Source of the DNA: Istiophorus platypterus
Lineage: Eukaryota > Chordata > Actinopteri > Istiophoriformes > Istiophoridae
Length of the DNA stretch: 64,000 nt
Assembly: GCA_016859345.1 (NCBI GenBank)
Contig: CM029126.1
Span: forward strand, 2,019,001 to 2,083,000
Direction: 5' to 3'
The notes below the pieces were generated by a model. The model worked only from the letters and a program-made list of their open reading frames with translations, did not search any database and had not been told where the DNA came from. The stretch's first letter is position 1. Each line of letters starts with the position of its first letter. Below are positions 33,807 through 44,514 of the stretch, in pieces. The translations under genes were made by a program, and so were the position numbers.

Positions 33807-34340
33807 TCATTCACGACTGCGCCACCGATTGAGCAGGAATGACATTATGATCAAATCTCCCGACGACACCTTGGTGAGTGGCGGAATCCGTCTTAATGCC
33901 ACCATGGTGGCAATTAGCGCCTTTCCAGTAGAATCACTTTCCCCTCGGGGGGAAATGGCCCCTTTAGAAATGGTTGACGTTAAAGTCCGTTGATCCTTCT
34001 GGAGATGATCAAACGTGTCTTTCCAACGCGCCGAGGAAAACAGATGAAACTTCCCTCCTTCTCTTTGCAGCGGCGTAAGCTCAGGATACCTCAGCGGATC
34101 GGAGCACAAATCTGAATCCGTATGCAGCGGTCGGACGTCACAAGAGAGAACTTGTTTTATGATTTGGTTGAACCTGGCCCATTAAATTGTCAGCGAACAA
34201 ATCACAAACTGACTCATACACTCTCAAGACTACTTGCGAGACAGATTTCACACTGGCCAAATGATTAATTTAATTCAAGCAAGCCCCTCACCTCCCTGCT
34301 ATCGCTCACACATTTGTTTCAGTGTGTTGGTTTTTTGTTC
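33807..34340. promoter_or_regulatory. candidate conserved block with 16-bp palindrome
   Basis: Unique sequence containing the perfect palindrome TGCCACCATGGTGGCA (33897-33912), flanked by TTAA and ATTA. Also CAATTAGCG, GACATTATGATC, CCATTAAATTG and GATTAATTTAATTC. A minus-strand frame is open for 100 codons but shows no domain. Enhancer-like in texture. Confidence 0.4.
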
Positions 34341-34767
34341 GGTGGCACCATTGTGTCAATAATACTGTGAATTAAACAGACAAAACAAAGAAAAAAAAAG
34401 GAAACAGACGGAGGCTCTGACTTCAGTAACTCTTAAAATGAAGATGGGCCCGGGGTGATATGGCTCATACGTTGGTATGAATCGGATGATTCACGCGCCC
34501 GTATTTGAGCCTAGTAACGACCGCAGAAATGTGGACCGCTGTGCGTAGTGCGAACAAACATCCTGCAGCAACCACGAGACTGTGAATAGCTTGAAATCCG
34601 ATCGAAGACAGATATATGCACTTTTAATAAATCTATGAATGTGTTCCAGTAATTCGTTTTGTAATTTTATTGCTTCTCTCTTTCAGGTCACTGTATCATT
34701 CATTATTGGCCCAGAATCCCAGAATAAAGCGAATCAAACAAGTGTCCAAAACTGTTCTAACAGGCCA
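34341..34767. other. unique sequence, nothing recognised
   Basis: Mixed composition with an A run near 34392. Confidence 0.45.
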
Positions 34768-35295
34768 TGAGGATGTACAAAGAAAGCGTTGTGGTTTTAG
34801 CTAAATGTTAATGTTGGCATTCTAACGTGCTCACGACGATGATGCTAACACGTTGCTGTTTAGTGTGAGTAATGTTTACCATGTTCAGCATCTTAGCTCA
34901 AAGTGTTAGCATGCTAAAATTTGCTAACTAGTACTAAACACAAAACACATCTGGGACTAATGGGAATGTCATTATTTTTCTAGGTGTCTGATCAAAAACC
35001 AAAGCATCTGACATAAAGAAAAAAAGAAAATTCAACTTGATTCTGGTCCTGGATGAAAAGTCGGTGATTTTCAAAATTTTCCTGATGGGGAAACAGACGC
35101 CTGGGTCAAAGGTCACGGCAATCAATTCATTGGTTGTGGAGACATGTCAACCTTTCACCTACAATCAAAAATGTGAACCTCCTGGCGGCGCTTGAGGAAA
35201 GTTCGGGGTATCAGCAAAGACTCATGGATTCATCCTGTAAAGCGTCGTCCCCAGGGCTGAATGTTTCCGAAATTTACCTCTCTTCTTTATATTTC
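34768..35295 (+). repeat. acanthomorph interspersed repeat, decayed
   Basis: Reads through the well-known fish repeat containing GTTTACCATGTTCAGCATCT, TTAGCATGCTAAAATTTGCT, AGTACTAAACACAAA and CTAATGGGAATGTCATTA. It then continues with CCTGGATGAAAAGTCGGTG, GGCGGCGCTTGAGGAAAG and ATTCATCC. The order matches other copies I know, and substitutions are many. Class is uncertain. Confidence 0.8.
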
Positions 35296-35299
35296 CCTC

Positions 35300-35660
35300 C
35301 TCCTCACTTCAGGACAAATGCTTTATGATTTTAATAGCTGCTCTTGTTGAAAAGATTTTTGAATTATTGCACAAGCATCAAGCAGCTCTCCAATACAGCT
35401 ATTCACTCAAAATGTGGCTCCACTTGATTGCATAACAGCTGGTAATTTTTTTGCAGTGTTCTCCAGCCACGGTGACCTCGGGCCCTGCCCCAACACATTA
35501 GCAATCTTCCAGAGTGTCGGGAGCCTAATTTTCAGGCCCTGAAGGACAATGGCGGGTTATTGATTGATTTTTCCTGTTTAAGACTGTGAACTCTCTGATT
35601 AATACGACCAGCCGAGCCCATTGTTCTTCCCAGAACTACACAAACATGAGTAAACACACC
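35300..35660. promoter_or_regulatory. strong candidate conserved non-coding element
   Basis: 360 bp without simple repeats, AT-balanced and rich in TTTTAATAGC, GAATTATTGC, TTGATTGCATAACAGCTG, CTAATTTTC and TTGATTGATTT motifs. The texture is that of a vertebrate developmental enhancer. Confidence 0.4.
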
Positions 35661-38501
35661 CAAAAAAAAAAAAGCAATAAAAAAATCAAGAATCCGTTTG
35701 GAAATATGTTTTTTGTAGACACCGGCGATTCATGATTGTTGGCAGTGAGATTATTATCAGACTTTCTAGAGCTCCAGATTACTATTATAAGAAATCTTTG
35801 TTTTTTTTAAATTTTATATTCCACATGGTAGTAAGTATACACACACCTGAACATTACGGCCATTTGCGATAACCAGACATGTTTTCAACGAGCAGCGGCG
35901 TTTCGCCTGCTGCGTTTCGCCTGCTGCTCTGCGACAGCCTCCCCCTGGTTCCAGTCCTTCTACCAGATGTTTAACCTGCTGCAGGAATTTCGCTCCCATT
36001 CAGACACGAGGTTGGGTAGAGATAAGGTCTGACTCCCGGTCTGTGTGATCCGGTTCATCCCAAAGGTGTTAGATAGCTTGAGGGTCAGGGGCTCAGTGCA
36101 GGCCAGTCAAATTCTTCCACCACCAAACTGGGAAATCCTTGTGTTTATAGAACTGGCTTTGTACAGGGGAGGGGGGGGCTTTGTCATGGTGAAACAGGAA
36201 GGGAACAAAAACAGACTGATGACACAAAAATTAGGAAGCCCCCCCTCAGCAGTTTTCCACAGCTTGGACAATAAAGCTCCTCACCAGCAAACTTAAAAAC
36301 AGACTCAGGCCAAAAGGAGACAAAAGTATGTGGACAGATGGTAGCATTAAAACAAAATGAGACATGACATAAACGCACACATACACACAAAAACCTCCAC
36401 ATTGCATTTTAAAGCGAACATGTTCGGCCCCCTTCAGCTCTTTCTTTGACCTTATCTTCAAATGGAATATCTGAAAGAGCACATCATTAAAATATTGTCC
36501 TCAGCCGTTCGCTGAGGAGGCGTCTGACCTCTTTGCATCACTTTGCGCTTGCAAATTAATCATAATATAGAAAAAAAAAAAGCATCTGCTGCCCACAGAG
36601 CCACACGATTCTGCGTTACCTCAACAGGGGGCGCCACACAGCAGTTATTGGTGGGGCCGAGTGAGGTGCCCTGCTGGCTGACAGTGTTTTCAACAAAAAA
36701 AGAGAAAAGAAAAGAAATCTTTTTCATGTCCTGATCTGTGCTGTGTAATTATGACCGAGTTACACAAGCGGTAACGTTAATGACAGCAGGTAAAGCGGCT
36801 TTTATTTTGACGCCGGATCTGCCATAGTCAGGGGGTTGTGTTTCCTCCAGAGTCTGGCTCAGTTTGTTTGTTGTCATTTTTCCCGTGGCATTTTCCCTGA
36901 CCCCCCCCCCCGACCGCCGGGCTAACCCGGCCGTACACGGCGTGAGAGGAAGACAGCGGGACGTCCATCCGACTGCTGCAACATCTCCCTTCGTGAAAAA
37001 AAGGAAAAGAAAAAAAACCCCTCCATCGTTTAAGCTTCTTATGTAAAGCAGGAAAACACTGTGTAATCTCTCTCTCCGTGCTGCTCCCTCTCTCGGGCTC
37101 CGTGTCTGAGCCGCTGTCACCACCACTGCTACACCACTACTTACTTCATTAGTCTTAGTCCTCCACGGTTTTTCCTTCTATATATTTCACTTACAAATCA
37201 CTCGAAACTTTCAGTGTTGCATTTAGTGGCACCCCCCCCCCCTCGCAGCGGGGAAACGTTTGCCCCCGGGCCTCCTCTTCCTCGGCAGGTCAGGCCCTTA
37301 GCTCACCCCTGGAACCGAAGTCGAGCCCCAGATCTTTCAGCCCCTTTTCGGAGTCTTGTCCGGTTCCTCCTGATGTCAGATGCTTCGGACGGGGACGGAT
37401 CGGGCCCAGGCCGCCCCCCGCGCGCTCCCTCCTCCCTCCAACCGCCAATATCAGTCGGAGCGCAGGCGAACACCCGACGAGAAAAAAAGGTGTTTGAACA
37501 GCATGGTGAATTTGTGTAGCTGAATCTGATTACAAGTTGGCGGTGAAGCAAAGTAACTGTTGTAAATACATTTACTTCAGCACTGTACTTGTACTATTAT
37601 GAGGTACTTAAATTGAGTATCTTTCTTTTTCTGCTACTTTATTCTTCTACTTAACTCTATTTCAGAGGAATATATATATATGTTTTTTGTGGAACTAAAA
37701 TTGACTGACAGTTACTTTCTCTACAGTTTAAGATCTGAAATCTAAAAAAACTTTTTGCATAACCTGGTAGTTCTCTCATGTTGCAGCCTCGACCTACTGA
37801 CCTATAAATACAACACAGTTTCAAAGATAAAACCAGAGGTTCCTGTTGGGCTTGTGGCCGCTTGTGAAAAAAACCCAGTTTCAGACGACTATGAGTCGTT
37901 AGAAGTTCCAACAAAGAGACATTTTTTCCTCCAAAATTTTGTGGTTTCATTTAAATGACGGTTCAAAATATCCAGTAGTTCCCAAAAAACAGGGAATATT
38001 TGGGAAATGTACAAAAATGAAAAGAGATTTATGTATCAGAAGTTTGTTTTTTCACTTTTTCTCTCCCACTGATTGACACAAAGACTCTTCAGAATGATCT
38101 TAGGACCCTTTTTAAGGACCCAGCTACAACTGTAAAATGTTGCCATCAATAATAACAAGACTTTTTCAAGAAATAATATATCTATCTATCTATCTATCTA
38201 TATTGTATATATATATATCATATACATCCCATATCATATCATAATGAAGGGAGGATTTAAAGATGGGCTGTTGCATTAGACTGCATTAGTTTTAGCTATA
38301 TGTTTACTTCCTGTTTAAATTTGCAAATCTTAAAGTTTTCTTTATCTTTTCATTGTGTCCTCAGATGTACTTGTTGTATTCGCGTGTTTGTTGAGGAGGA
38401 GCTTTTTATTTCTTAGGTGTTAAAATAAAGAAACGTTTGACGGGTTTACTTTTGTTTCCTCTTGTCAAATCAATAATAAACTCTACCACTTTCACATTCA
38501 C
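35661..38501. other. mixed intergenic sequence
   Basis: A 14-bp direct duplication GCGTTTCGCCTGCT lies at about 35899-35926. AACAGGGGGCGCCACAC near 36624 is a repeat scrap. 36880-37130 and 37240-37480 are CpG-rich without exon signs. Poly-C runs near 36901 and 37231. (TATC)n at 38177-38202 with adjoining AT. No gene is recognised. Confidence 0.45.
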
Positions 38502-38545
38502 GTGCCCGCCCCGCCCCTCGCCCCGCCCCCTCGCCCCGCCCCCCT
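38502..38545. promoter_or_regulatory. tandem GC boxes (CCGCCCC) x4
   Basis: Four CCGCCCC/CCCGCCCC units within 44 bp, the Sp1/KLF binding motif. They open the CpG-rich domain that runs to about 40 kb. Confidence 0.6.
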
Positions 38546-39254
38546 CACACACGAGCCTTGTTACTTTAAATCCCCGTGCCAAGCCGTTTGCTCCACGCTG
38601 ACGTAACGTGACGTTGCCTGGAGCACGTACAGTAAAAAGGAGAAAGGAAGGAAATGTTCAAAAGAAAAACGCGAAACTATGAAACTGCATTTACGCGTGT
38701 GATGCGTTTAATCTCCCCGCGAGCTCGCGGGGCTCCTGTCACCCGCCTCGCGCCTTGTCCCTATCGGTCACTGTAAACATCGTGTTCCTCCGCCGATAAG
38801 GGAGAAAGTAGGGCGGGGGGTGCACCTCGACGCCCCCCTGACACTCGGCGGAAGTGAAGCCGTGACCACAGTCAGATACTTAATTCATTTATTGCTAATT
38901 CACAACTCGTTGCGTTTGCGCACAAGGCGAAGAACGACGTCAGGTTACGTTTAGGCTAATAACAGACCGATGTGTTGCTAATGTGCGCTCTGCCGGCCTC
39001 CCGCCAGTTGTCCGGGATAATTCCTGATAATTCCTGATAATTCCTAATAATCCTTGAACGTCGGAATATTGTGATGTCACAAGTATTCCTATCTAATCTC
39101 TTGCCTTTCACCAGGTTCGTGTCGGGGGGCGTCGTGGAGCGGACTCCTTCCTCTTAAAGCACGACGGGCGGAGGGATACCAGGTCTTAACGCGTGATGTC
39201 GCCGCGGGCCCCGCCCACCTCGTCGCTCACCTTCCGCCGTGTCCGCGGCTCCTG
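38546..39254. other. CpG-rich sequence upstream of the 39.3-kb promoter
   Basis: Includes TGACGTAACGTGACG near 38599 (CRE-like), and four copies of a 10-bp unit ATAATTCCTG at 39016-39051. No exon is seen. Confidence 0.45.
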
Positions 39255-39360
39255 CGCTCCGATTGGCGGGGGCGGCGCGGAGCGGGCGGCTCCCATTGGC
39301 CGGGGCCGCTGTCCGTCACGGAGCGGGTGCCAGTCAGGACGGACGAGGCACCATTTGCCA
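39255..39360 (+). promoter_or_regulatory. candidate plus-strand core promoter
   Basis: Two inverted CCAAT boxes (ATTGG at 39262-39266 and 39295-39299) flank a GC box GGGGGCGG (39268-39275) inside a CpG island. No TATA box is seen. This is the usual layout of a CpG-island promoter with starts expected around 39350-39420. CpG promoters are often bidirectional. Confidence 0.55.
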
Positions 39361-39613
39361 GAACTAAATAGTTACATTGTCCATCAAGTGGCGAAGGTTT
39401 GTTTTTGGTCTGTTTTCCATCCGCTGCCTCGGCGCGCGCGGCGCAGAGAAACGCTTCGCCCCTCGGCGACCAAACAGCGGCGGCGACGACACAAACAACA
39501 ACAACAACAACAACAACGACGGCAACAACAACGGCGTGTTCGCGGCGAACGCAACAAAACTGCGACGGTTGACTCCGCCGCGTCTCGTTAACAGATGTGG
39601 ATCCGGCGCCCGG
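39361..39613 (+). CDS. possible first exon: 5' UTR plus start codon, gene unrecognised
   Basis: Downstream of the promoter boxes, about 230 bp of possible leader carry an (AAC)n tract (39493-39533). They reach ATG at 39595 in context AACAGATGT, then codons M W I R R P and one base. The segment is followed by an excellent donor CGG/GTAAGT (GT at 39614-39615). No in-frame stop lies between ATG and donor. Start and donor are only six codons apart, so this may be a mainly non-coding first exon. It lies 32 kb from mir-9 on the opposite strand. I recognise no protein. Confidence 0.4.
39493..39533 (+). repeat. (AAC)n trinucleotide repeat in the possible leader
   Basis: AAC units interrupted by GACGGC. 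Confidence 0.9.
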
Positions 39614-41224
39614 GTAAGTCTCTCCGCCGGCTTGTGTCCGCGCCTCCCGCCGCCGTCGCGCTCGGTTCCCCGTCGTCCCTGGCGCCCGCTGCCGTGTCCC
39701 GGGCAGCGCGGACAGCGGAGCGGTCCGTCCGGACGCCGCGGCGTGTTCAGGTATTTCGCGTGGGTTTCGCGTCGGGAGTTGCTCGACTGACACGCAGCGT
39801 CGTCGGTCGCGGTGAACTCTTGGAGGGAGGCTGCGCTCGCCGCGGAGCCCTTCGGCGTCTCTCACCGAGGAGGAGCTGACCCGGGCGCGGGGCCGGAGCC
39901 GGAGCCGGAGCCCTCCCCGGTCCTCTCCCCGGTCCACTCCCCGTCCTCTCCTCTCCTCTCCCGCCGACCCTCCTTCCTAAAACCCGGTGGGTTCCGAAGC
40001 GTCGTGTGCGTAATGAGTCTCCATTAGGGAGCTGTCAGGGTCGATCCTCGTCAAGTGTCAGCCCTGGGATTCTTGTCTTTATCTTTTCATTTGACGAGAA
40101 CTGGATTTAATCTGGGTGAAAGGCACCGTCCGGTTCTTCGGCAACTTTTATCGCGCCCATCAATTTGGTTTACGCGTTAAATGACATGTTTACGTCGCGG
40201 CTGAAAGTGTGGAAACCTGGAGTGATTGGTGAGAACCCCCCTCCATATAAATCTATATATCTATATAGAGATATATTTCGGGTATATTCGGGTTATTCTG
40301 TTGTCGGTCGAATAATTTTATGTCTCTCTCATGAGCCCATTTCCGACGATTGCCCCCCCCCTTTACATCGCTGTGCGTAATTGCTTTTCTCCCGGGAGAG
40401 AGTGCCATCAAACTTCTAATTTCCTCCTCCAACCCGGAAACCATTTTTTTTTGATGGTGGATGCTGCCCTGTAATGATGTTATCAATAAAACCCAAAGTA
40501 AACCTCCTGTCAACGTCAGCTCTGAGGTTATTTATGTTGGATTCTATTTAATTTTATTTTATTTTGGATCAGGAAAATGCCCGATTTCATCCTGTGAGGT
40601 TCTCCTCGTCCAGCATTGGTTTTCGGTAGCATCTCGGAGATGGAGAGAGAGAGAAAGGGAGCGAGGGAGGCAGGTGACTGGGATTAGAGGTCAGCGAGAC
40701 AATGAGAGTGCGCCTCCGGAGAGGAGTCTCACATGTCAGGAGGCAGGAGGAACTGTTATCTATTACATCATTATCTAGTGCGGCGGAGGGATGCGCGCTG
40801 CGACACGGGTGGATGAGCGTCTCGGGAACACCTGCAGGTAAAAAATCCAGGTTTGCCAGGAGGGTGTCACGGGATCCCAGGGAGAGTGGGTAGGGGTGGG
40901 GGCAGTCCAGACAAGGGGCTGCCCGAGCAGGGGCTGGTCAGCGTCCCGGCACAGCCCGAGCAGATTGGTGGCTCTCTTCGTGAGCCTTTTTGGGCAGAAG
41001 GAGGAGTTTCGCCCTCGGTGACTCGGGGTTTAAACGCAGATGAGTGTTTGTCCAGATAAGAAAGGGTCATGCAGAGATGCAGGGGAGAAATGGCCGATTG
41101 GGGGGGGGCAGTTAAGGAAAAAAAAAATAGAGAGAGAGGAAAAAATGAGAGTGTCGTGTTTGGCAGGATGATGTGAGATTTGAGTCCATTAAAATATACC
41201 ATAACATGCAGCTGTTTCCTGCAG
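39614..41224. other. possible intron 1 with regulatory-looking parts
   Basis: 39620-40000 remains CpG-rich, with GGAGCC and CCTCTCC repeats. 40005-40190 and 40440-40530 are unique and enhancer-like, including TCTCCATTAGGG and GTTATCAATAAAACCC. (GA)n patches lie near 40645. Confidence 0.35.
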
Positions 41225-41294
41225 AAATGTCCCCGAATCCCTCAGTACAAGCGGCATCAGATCACAAGGCTCCTGGCAACAAAAAACCCTGCAG
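41225..41294 (+). CDS. possible second exon, in phase with the exon ending at 39613
   Basis: Preceded by a branch-like CCATAAC and the acceptor TGTTTCCTGCAG (AG 41223-41224). It reads AA then ATGTCCCCG. With the single base G left over from the first exon this restores GAA, giving a frame through MSPNPSVQAASDHKAPGNKK. A donor-like CTGCAG/GTGTCC lies at 41295; otherwise the frame stays open to TAG at 41374. The protein is unrecognised and chance is possible. Confidence 0.3.
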
Positions 41295-43867
41295 GTGTCC
41301 GCCGAAGATTGAGGTCCGAGATTTTACCAAGATGATTCACGGCACGAGGCTTTGTCCCGGGGAAGTGACAAATTAGAGCTCGGAGGTGAAACCGGGACTC
41401 GTCTCCCAGGCAGAGTCAGAATTTCCGCCCAGAGGAAACCGGGCTTTCCAGTGCCAGATCTTTCCCGTCTCTCGTCCTTCTGCTCTCCCCCGGTTTAAAG
41501 GTGCTTCATGTCATTTTTTGCTATCGCTACATAGGAAATGCTAGCATTGCTAGCTGTTTATTAACCAGTCTAGAAGAAACGTTGTGATCGCAGCAACAGA
41601 CTTCATCCTTTTTATTCGCTAGCTCCAGCAAAGTGATGCTGGTGTTTTTTTGGTAGCATGCTAGCCCGTTAGCCTTGGCCCATCTCCTGATACTGCTTTA
41701 TAGCGAGTCGCTGTGGCGTCCAGTTTGGCCTTGGTCCAGCCCGAGACGTTCAAGAATTAGCTCTTATCAGAGGAAATATTCTAACCTCTGGTATCATGAG
41801 CACAACGGTGGCCGAAGCTTTTGGCGAGCAACTGCCACCACCACCACCCACCGGAGAAACCGTGTTCTTACCAGTAGCGGTGGCCGAGAAAAATCATATT
41901 TAGCCCCTTTTTCTTTAAGTTTAAGTGCAGAACCACCAAATGGGTAAAATGAGTGCTCAAGAGTTTGGCTGAATTTCAGTCACATATTTTGTCATGTGAA
42001 GATTAAAGTGCCATGAATTGACATTATAATGTGACATCCATAAAATATGGATATAATTACATCGGACAACGGTCATTTCTTGATGTGACTTGTCCATATT
42101 ACTTTGGTTTTCAGATGCTGCAGGTTTAGTAAAAGCAGAGTCTGATAAATCGAAGCCTTCAAAAAAAAAAATGCGATGTGACTTGGACATGATTTTGGAG
42201 CTTTCAGACCGTGAATCCTTCAGGTTATTTCCTGTTGTCTCTCCGCTTGCCTGGTCTAATCATAGGGGCATAAACGTGGACCGAAGCCCCTAAGAGGAGA
42301 CGGGAGGTATACCGCACCCACCTTTTCTTGTTTTGTTTCGTTGTACTGAGGTTTAGCTGGATCAGGGAGTTTGGCTGACAGATGAAAAGATGTTGTCAAG
42401 ATGTCCAAGGTAATGGGAGCCCCCCCCCCCCTTCTCCCTTTGAGAGCAAGAGAGAGAGTCTTTGGAGGACTCTCCCCTCCCTCGTGTACTCGCATAGGAA
42501 CACAATCCATAAATTGTAGGAAAAAAAACATTGCAGCCGGACTTTGTGGTGAAGGGGGGGGGGTGCTTAGGCTCCAGATAACCCCCGGGCTCAGCTCCAG
42601 TAATGAGCTTTTGTGTCCCTGAGAAGCGTGACCGCAGCCGGGGCCGAACGCCGCTCGCGTCGGCGGGTGAAGCGCCGTGACAGGACAAAACTTGAGGAGA
42701 CAGTTTTAAGACTTTTATTATTTTTTATATAATTTTTTTATTGGGGGGGGGGGGGGGATTCATCCCGGAATTGATTCCGCTGAACATCCGTCCAAACTCT
42801 GAGTCAAGAGTTTTTGCCACAGAGTCGAGGTCTGAAGGAACAGGGACTGGGATTTGTTTTGTTTTTTTAATTTTGTTCTTTGCTGAGGCTCAGCCATGTG
42901 CTCCATCGTGCTCTGCTGGCTACAGTCAAAACACAGCGGGAGGAAAAAAAGCCCCCCCACCCCCACCTGCCCCTCTCTCCTTGCTTCTGCTAGATTGAGG
43001 AAGTACAATCATTCTCTCCTGCCGCAGCTTCCTGCTGAATTGCAGACACAGGCAGTCAGCCGCCACGTTCTCCAGACATTACAGAGGGGCGTTGGCGTCC
43101 GGGGGCGGGGGAGGGGGGGCGCCTGAGCTTTGCGGCCGCGCGGATTCTCGTGATGTGTGACGCCATATTCAAGTTAAGTTTCACCTGCCAGTGAAACGAG
43201 CCCATTGGGCCGGCAGTGTGGCGGTGGTGCGGTGGCGGTGTGGTGGCTGTGGATGCCTCGACTTCCCTGGCCAACAGCGGGGAAACCTATATTTATCTAA
43301 TATACTTTAATATATGTCAGAGAAAAACTGTGAATCCTCTCAACGGAGAAGCTGGAAGAAATGAATGTCAGTTTCATTTGATAAACAACTCAAACGCATA
43401 ATCGAATATCAAAGCAGGTGCTGGCTCATTTTCCATCAGCTCTATATGATGCATATATTGCTTTGATTTTGATCGTTATATTGTTGTTTTATGTTTTAGA
43501 TAGAAATTTCCTTTGAGGCCTGGTAAAAGAACCAGATCCCTGAAAGTCATTTTGCAACAAATCTGTTTTCTATTATTTTTTTTTTCTCATCAGGAAAGAA
43601 AAATGCAAAACAAATGTCTAAGTAGTTGATATTGAATGTTCACTCTTGGCCTTTGAAATGGCAGTTTATGCATCAGTCTCACCACAAGTTTTATTATGTT
43701 TGTTCTGGAGCTTTTGACTGTACCACATGGTCTTCCTTAGCGGATGGAATTTGCCCAATTGATAGCCTGTCGTGTATTAAGTTTTTTTTTTTTTTTTGTT
43801 GAACTTTTATTACTGGCTTATGTTACTAAATCTGAGCAGAATGGCTAAGAAAATGATTCAACCCATT
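41295..43867. other. mixed sequence with repeat scraps and G/C homopolymers
   Basis: 41500-41900 has GCTAGCATTGCTAGC, TAGCATGCTAGCCCGTTAGC and (CCA)n and may be a decayed fish repeat. Long C/G runs lie at 42420, 42556 and 42744-42757. 43130-43460 includes GTTTCACCTGCCAGTG and AACTCAAACGCATAATC and may be regulatory. No exon is recognised. Confidence 0.4.
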
Positions 43868-44162
43868 CAAGCCCTGAAAGGATTAGTCGATCAACGGAAA
43901 ATTAATCCATCAAATCTTCCCTGACCGATTATTTGATTTACCGAGTCATTTATCGAGCAAACGTTCAGTGGCCGAAGCTTCTCGGACGTGAGGGTTTTGC
44001 TGTTTTACTCTTCAGACTGTCGGACAAAACGGCAGATTTTGGGGAGGCCACCTTGGACTTTGGGAACCCTCGACGGGTTGTTTTTCAGATCAAATCATTA
44101 AAAAAAAAGGAACATAATCAGCGGGCTGATGGATGATGAAAATAATCATAAATTGGAGCCCT
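43868..44162 (+). repeat. SINE-like fish repeat, copy 1
   Basis: Contains the characteristic order GATTAGTCGATCAACGG, GCCGAAGCTTCTCGGACGTG, GACTGTCGGACAAAAC and CACCTTGGACTTTGGGAA. It ends in GATGAAAATAATCATAAATT and GGAGCCCTG. I know this family from many acanthomorph genomes. Plus orientation. Confidence 0.85.
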
Positions 44163-44514
44163 GGGTTTGTTAACATGGAGACACAGGAGCAGAGAACTGA
44201 ATGAGGTCCAAACCAAACCTTTGAATTAAACTAAAGAGAGTGAACCAGCGACCCGTTAATTCCCTGACAGATTTTGCAGAGACCTTCATTAGTCACCCCC
44301 CCCCCAAAAAAAAGTCTTCCACGGAGGAACCCGGGACCTTGGCGTGAACTGTAATTGTAACTGGGCTCTAATTTTCACTAATCAATGTGTTTGTGGGCTT
44401 GCTGAGTATTGATGGGCTTTAATCACTGCTGAAGCCGAGGCCGCAAAAAAAAAGACATCAGCGCCGCTAGAAGTCCCCCCTCACCCCCCCCCCGCCATTA
44501 CGCTCGCCTGAAGC

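Noticed and set aside
39227..39937. 236-codon minus-strand frame
   Set aside because: Lies across the CpG-island promoter where stops are rare; Arg/Gly/Pro composition and no recognisable domain.
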